Assembly: GCA_003427395.1 (NCBI GenBank)
Contig: BFEA01000068.1
Coordinates: 1,347,419 to 1,411,418, forward strand
Source of the DNA: Chara braunii
Lineage: Eukaryota > Streptophyta > Charophyceae > Charales > Characeae
DNA: 64,000 nt
Direction of reading: 5' to 3'
Shown here: one piece after another, positions 63,386-64,000 of the stretch
Position numbering within the stretch: the stretch's first letter is position 1
How the letters are laid out: every line of letters starts with the position of its first letter
The notes under the pieces: generated by a model
Told to the model about the DNA's origin: nothing
Seen by the model: the letters and a program-made list of their open reading frames with translations, nothing else
Databases searched by the model: none
Made by a program: the position numbers and the translations under genes

Positions 63386-63666
63386 GGGAAAAGTTATAAA
63401 CCGTCCCCCCGACAAAACCTTTGTACTTATTTGCCCCCGAACAACACAAAAAGCGTTGCAGGTCCCAAAATTACCTTCGACGTCATTTTTGCACTTTGTA
63501 AAACACTTTCCCACCATATTTGCAGAGCGGGTGTTACCATGTTACCAGTCCAAGCAAGGTGCAAAAATGACAGGGAAAGTCATTTTGGGGCCTTCGACAC
63601 TTTTTGCCCCATTTGGGGTGAAATGAATACAAAGTTTCGCTGTAGGGAGGTTTTATAACTTTTCCC
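63386..63666. mobile_element. Mutator-like MITE, 281 bp, 9-bp TSD
   Basis: AAACTAATT occurs at 63377-63385 and 63667-63675. The element begins GGGAAAAGTTATAAA and ends with the complement TTTATAACTTTTCCC-type sequence. Imperfect arms extend over 90 bp (GTCCCAAAAT with ATTTTGGGGC, GTCATTTTTGCAC with GTGCAAAAATGAC). Nine-bp duplication and long TIRs fit Mutator-like elements. No ORF of its own. Confidence 0.92.
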
Positions 63667-63675
63667 AAACTAATT

Positions 63676-64000
63676 CGTTGATCAGTCAGGAAATTGAGCG
63701 AGTCACTGAGATTTAGGGATCAAAATCGAAATTACTAATCTACGTAAAACAGAATCAGAATATAGATCAGATAACAAGAAATTACTAAGCACCTAGATTT
63801 ACAATCAAGTACGAGTTTCAAAAACTAGGAATGAAGCTAGGCAAATTATCAGAGCAACCATCAATCTAACAATGAAAAAACAATGAGGAAACTATCAGTA
63901 CCATTAAACATGCCTCATCCCCCCTCTCGATCCTCACCTCCTCCTTCATCGGCGCCGAAGCATTCCAGCGGTCTCGTAATCAACCACTTCACTTAACCAT
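63676..64000. other. Unassigned AT-rich end
   Basis: No gene or repeat recognised to the window end. Confidence 0.4.

Overview
The window looks like a repeat-rich nuclear scaffold from a streptophyte (plant-lineage) genome, probably a charophyte green alga such as Chara; the genus is an inference, not something read directly. Supporting signs are a plant-type TTTAGGG interstitial telomere tract, mitochondrial DNA inserted in the nucleus (atpA, nad9, nad5 and a tRNA-Ser), snRNA retropseudogenes with A-rich tails, and many SINEs, LINEs, foldback MITEs and a Ty3/gypsy element. I see no intact conserved host gene. Almost every long open frame is a piece of a decayed transposable element.

Layout. 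1-2.9 kb: tandem minisatellites, then an unrecognised acidic ORF pair (1466-2554) with a possible terminal exon. 3-9 kb: short retroposons, foldback MITEs, an array of palindromic ACGT-core repeats, a CTG-rich tract and a U6 fragment. 9.2-17.3 kb: a minus-strand LINE (LINE-1) interrupted by a nuclear mitochondrial insert (about 9470-11043) and by a second, 5'-truncated LINE with an 18-bp target-site duplication (TSD). 17.4-20.7 kb: tRNA-derived tandem repeats and SINEs, plus a sequencing mate-pair adapter left in the assembly at 20335. 20.9-23.2 kb: a plus-strand LINE (LINE-2) broken inside its reverse transcriptase by a TTTAGGG-containing filler. 23.7-28.3 kb: SINEs and a U6 retropseudogene with a 13-bp TSD.

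28361-37774 is a complete but inactive Ty3/gypsy element (LTRs, PBS, gag, protease, RT, RNase H, integrase, chromodomain-like tail, PPT). A SINE sits in its 5' LTR and a 297-bp TA-flanked foldback MITE in its integrase. 37.8-41 kb: poly(A)-tailed repeats and purine-rich DNA. 41.0-49.3 kb: a long minus-strand LINE (LINE-3). 49.4-51.4 kb: tandem repeats, a 414-bp N gap, CA microsatellites and a large inverted repeat. 51.4-53.1 kb: a decayed hAT (DUF659-type) transposase. 53.3-54.5 kb: a LINE-3 relative (LINE-4) carrying a MITE. 55.4-59.2 kb: a foldback element, clustered MITEs, a tandemly duplicated tRNA-derived SINE and a U2 snRNA retropseudogene. 59.9-62.9 kb: one broken ORF and two small ORFs that look coding. 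63386-63666: a Mutator-like MITE with a 9-bp TSD.

The parts do not form a pathway. What they record is layered insertion: SINE into LTR, MITE into integrase, MITE into LINE, MITE into SINE, LINE into LINE, mitochondrial DNA into LINE, SINE into SINE. SINE letters (A-G) and LINE numbers are labels used only in this report.
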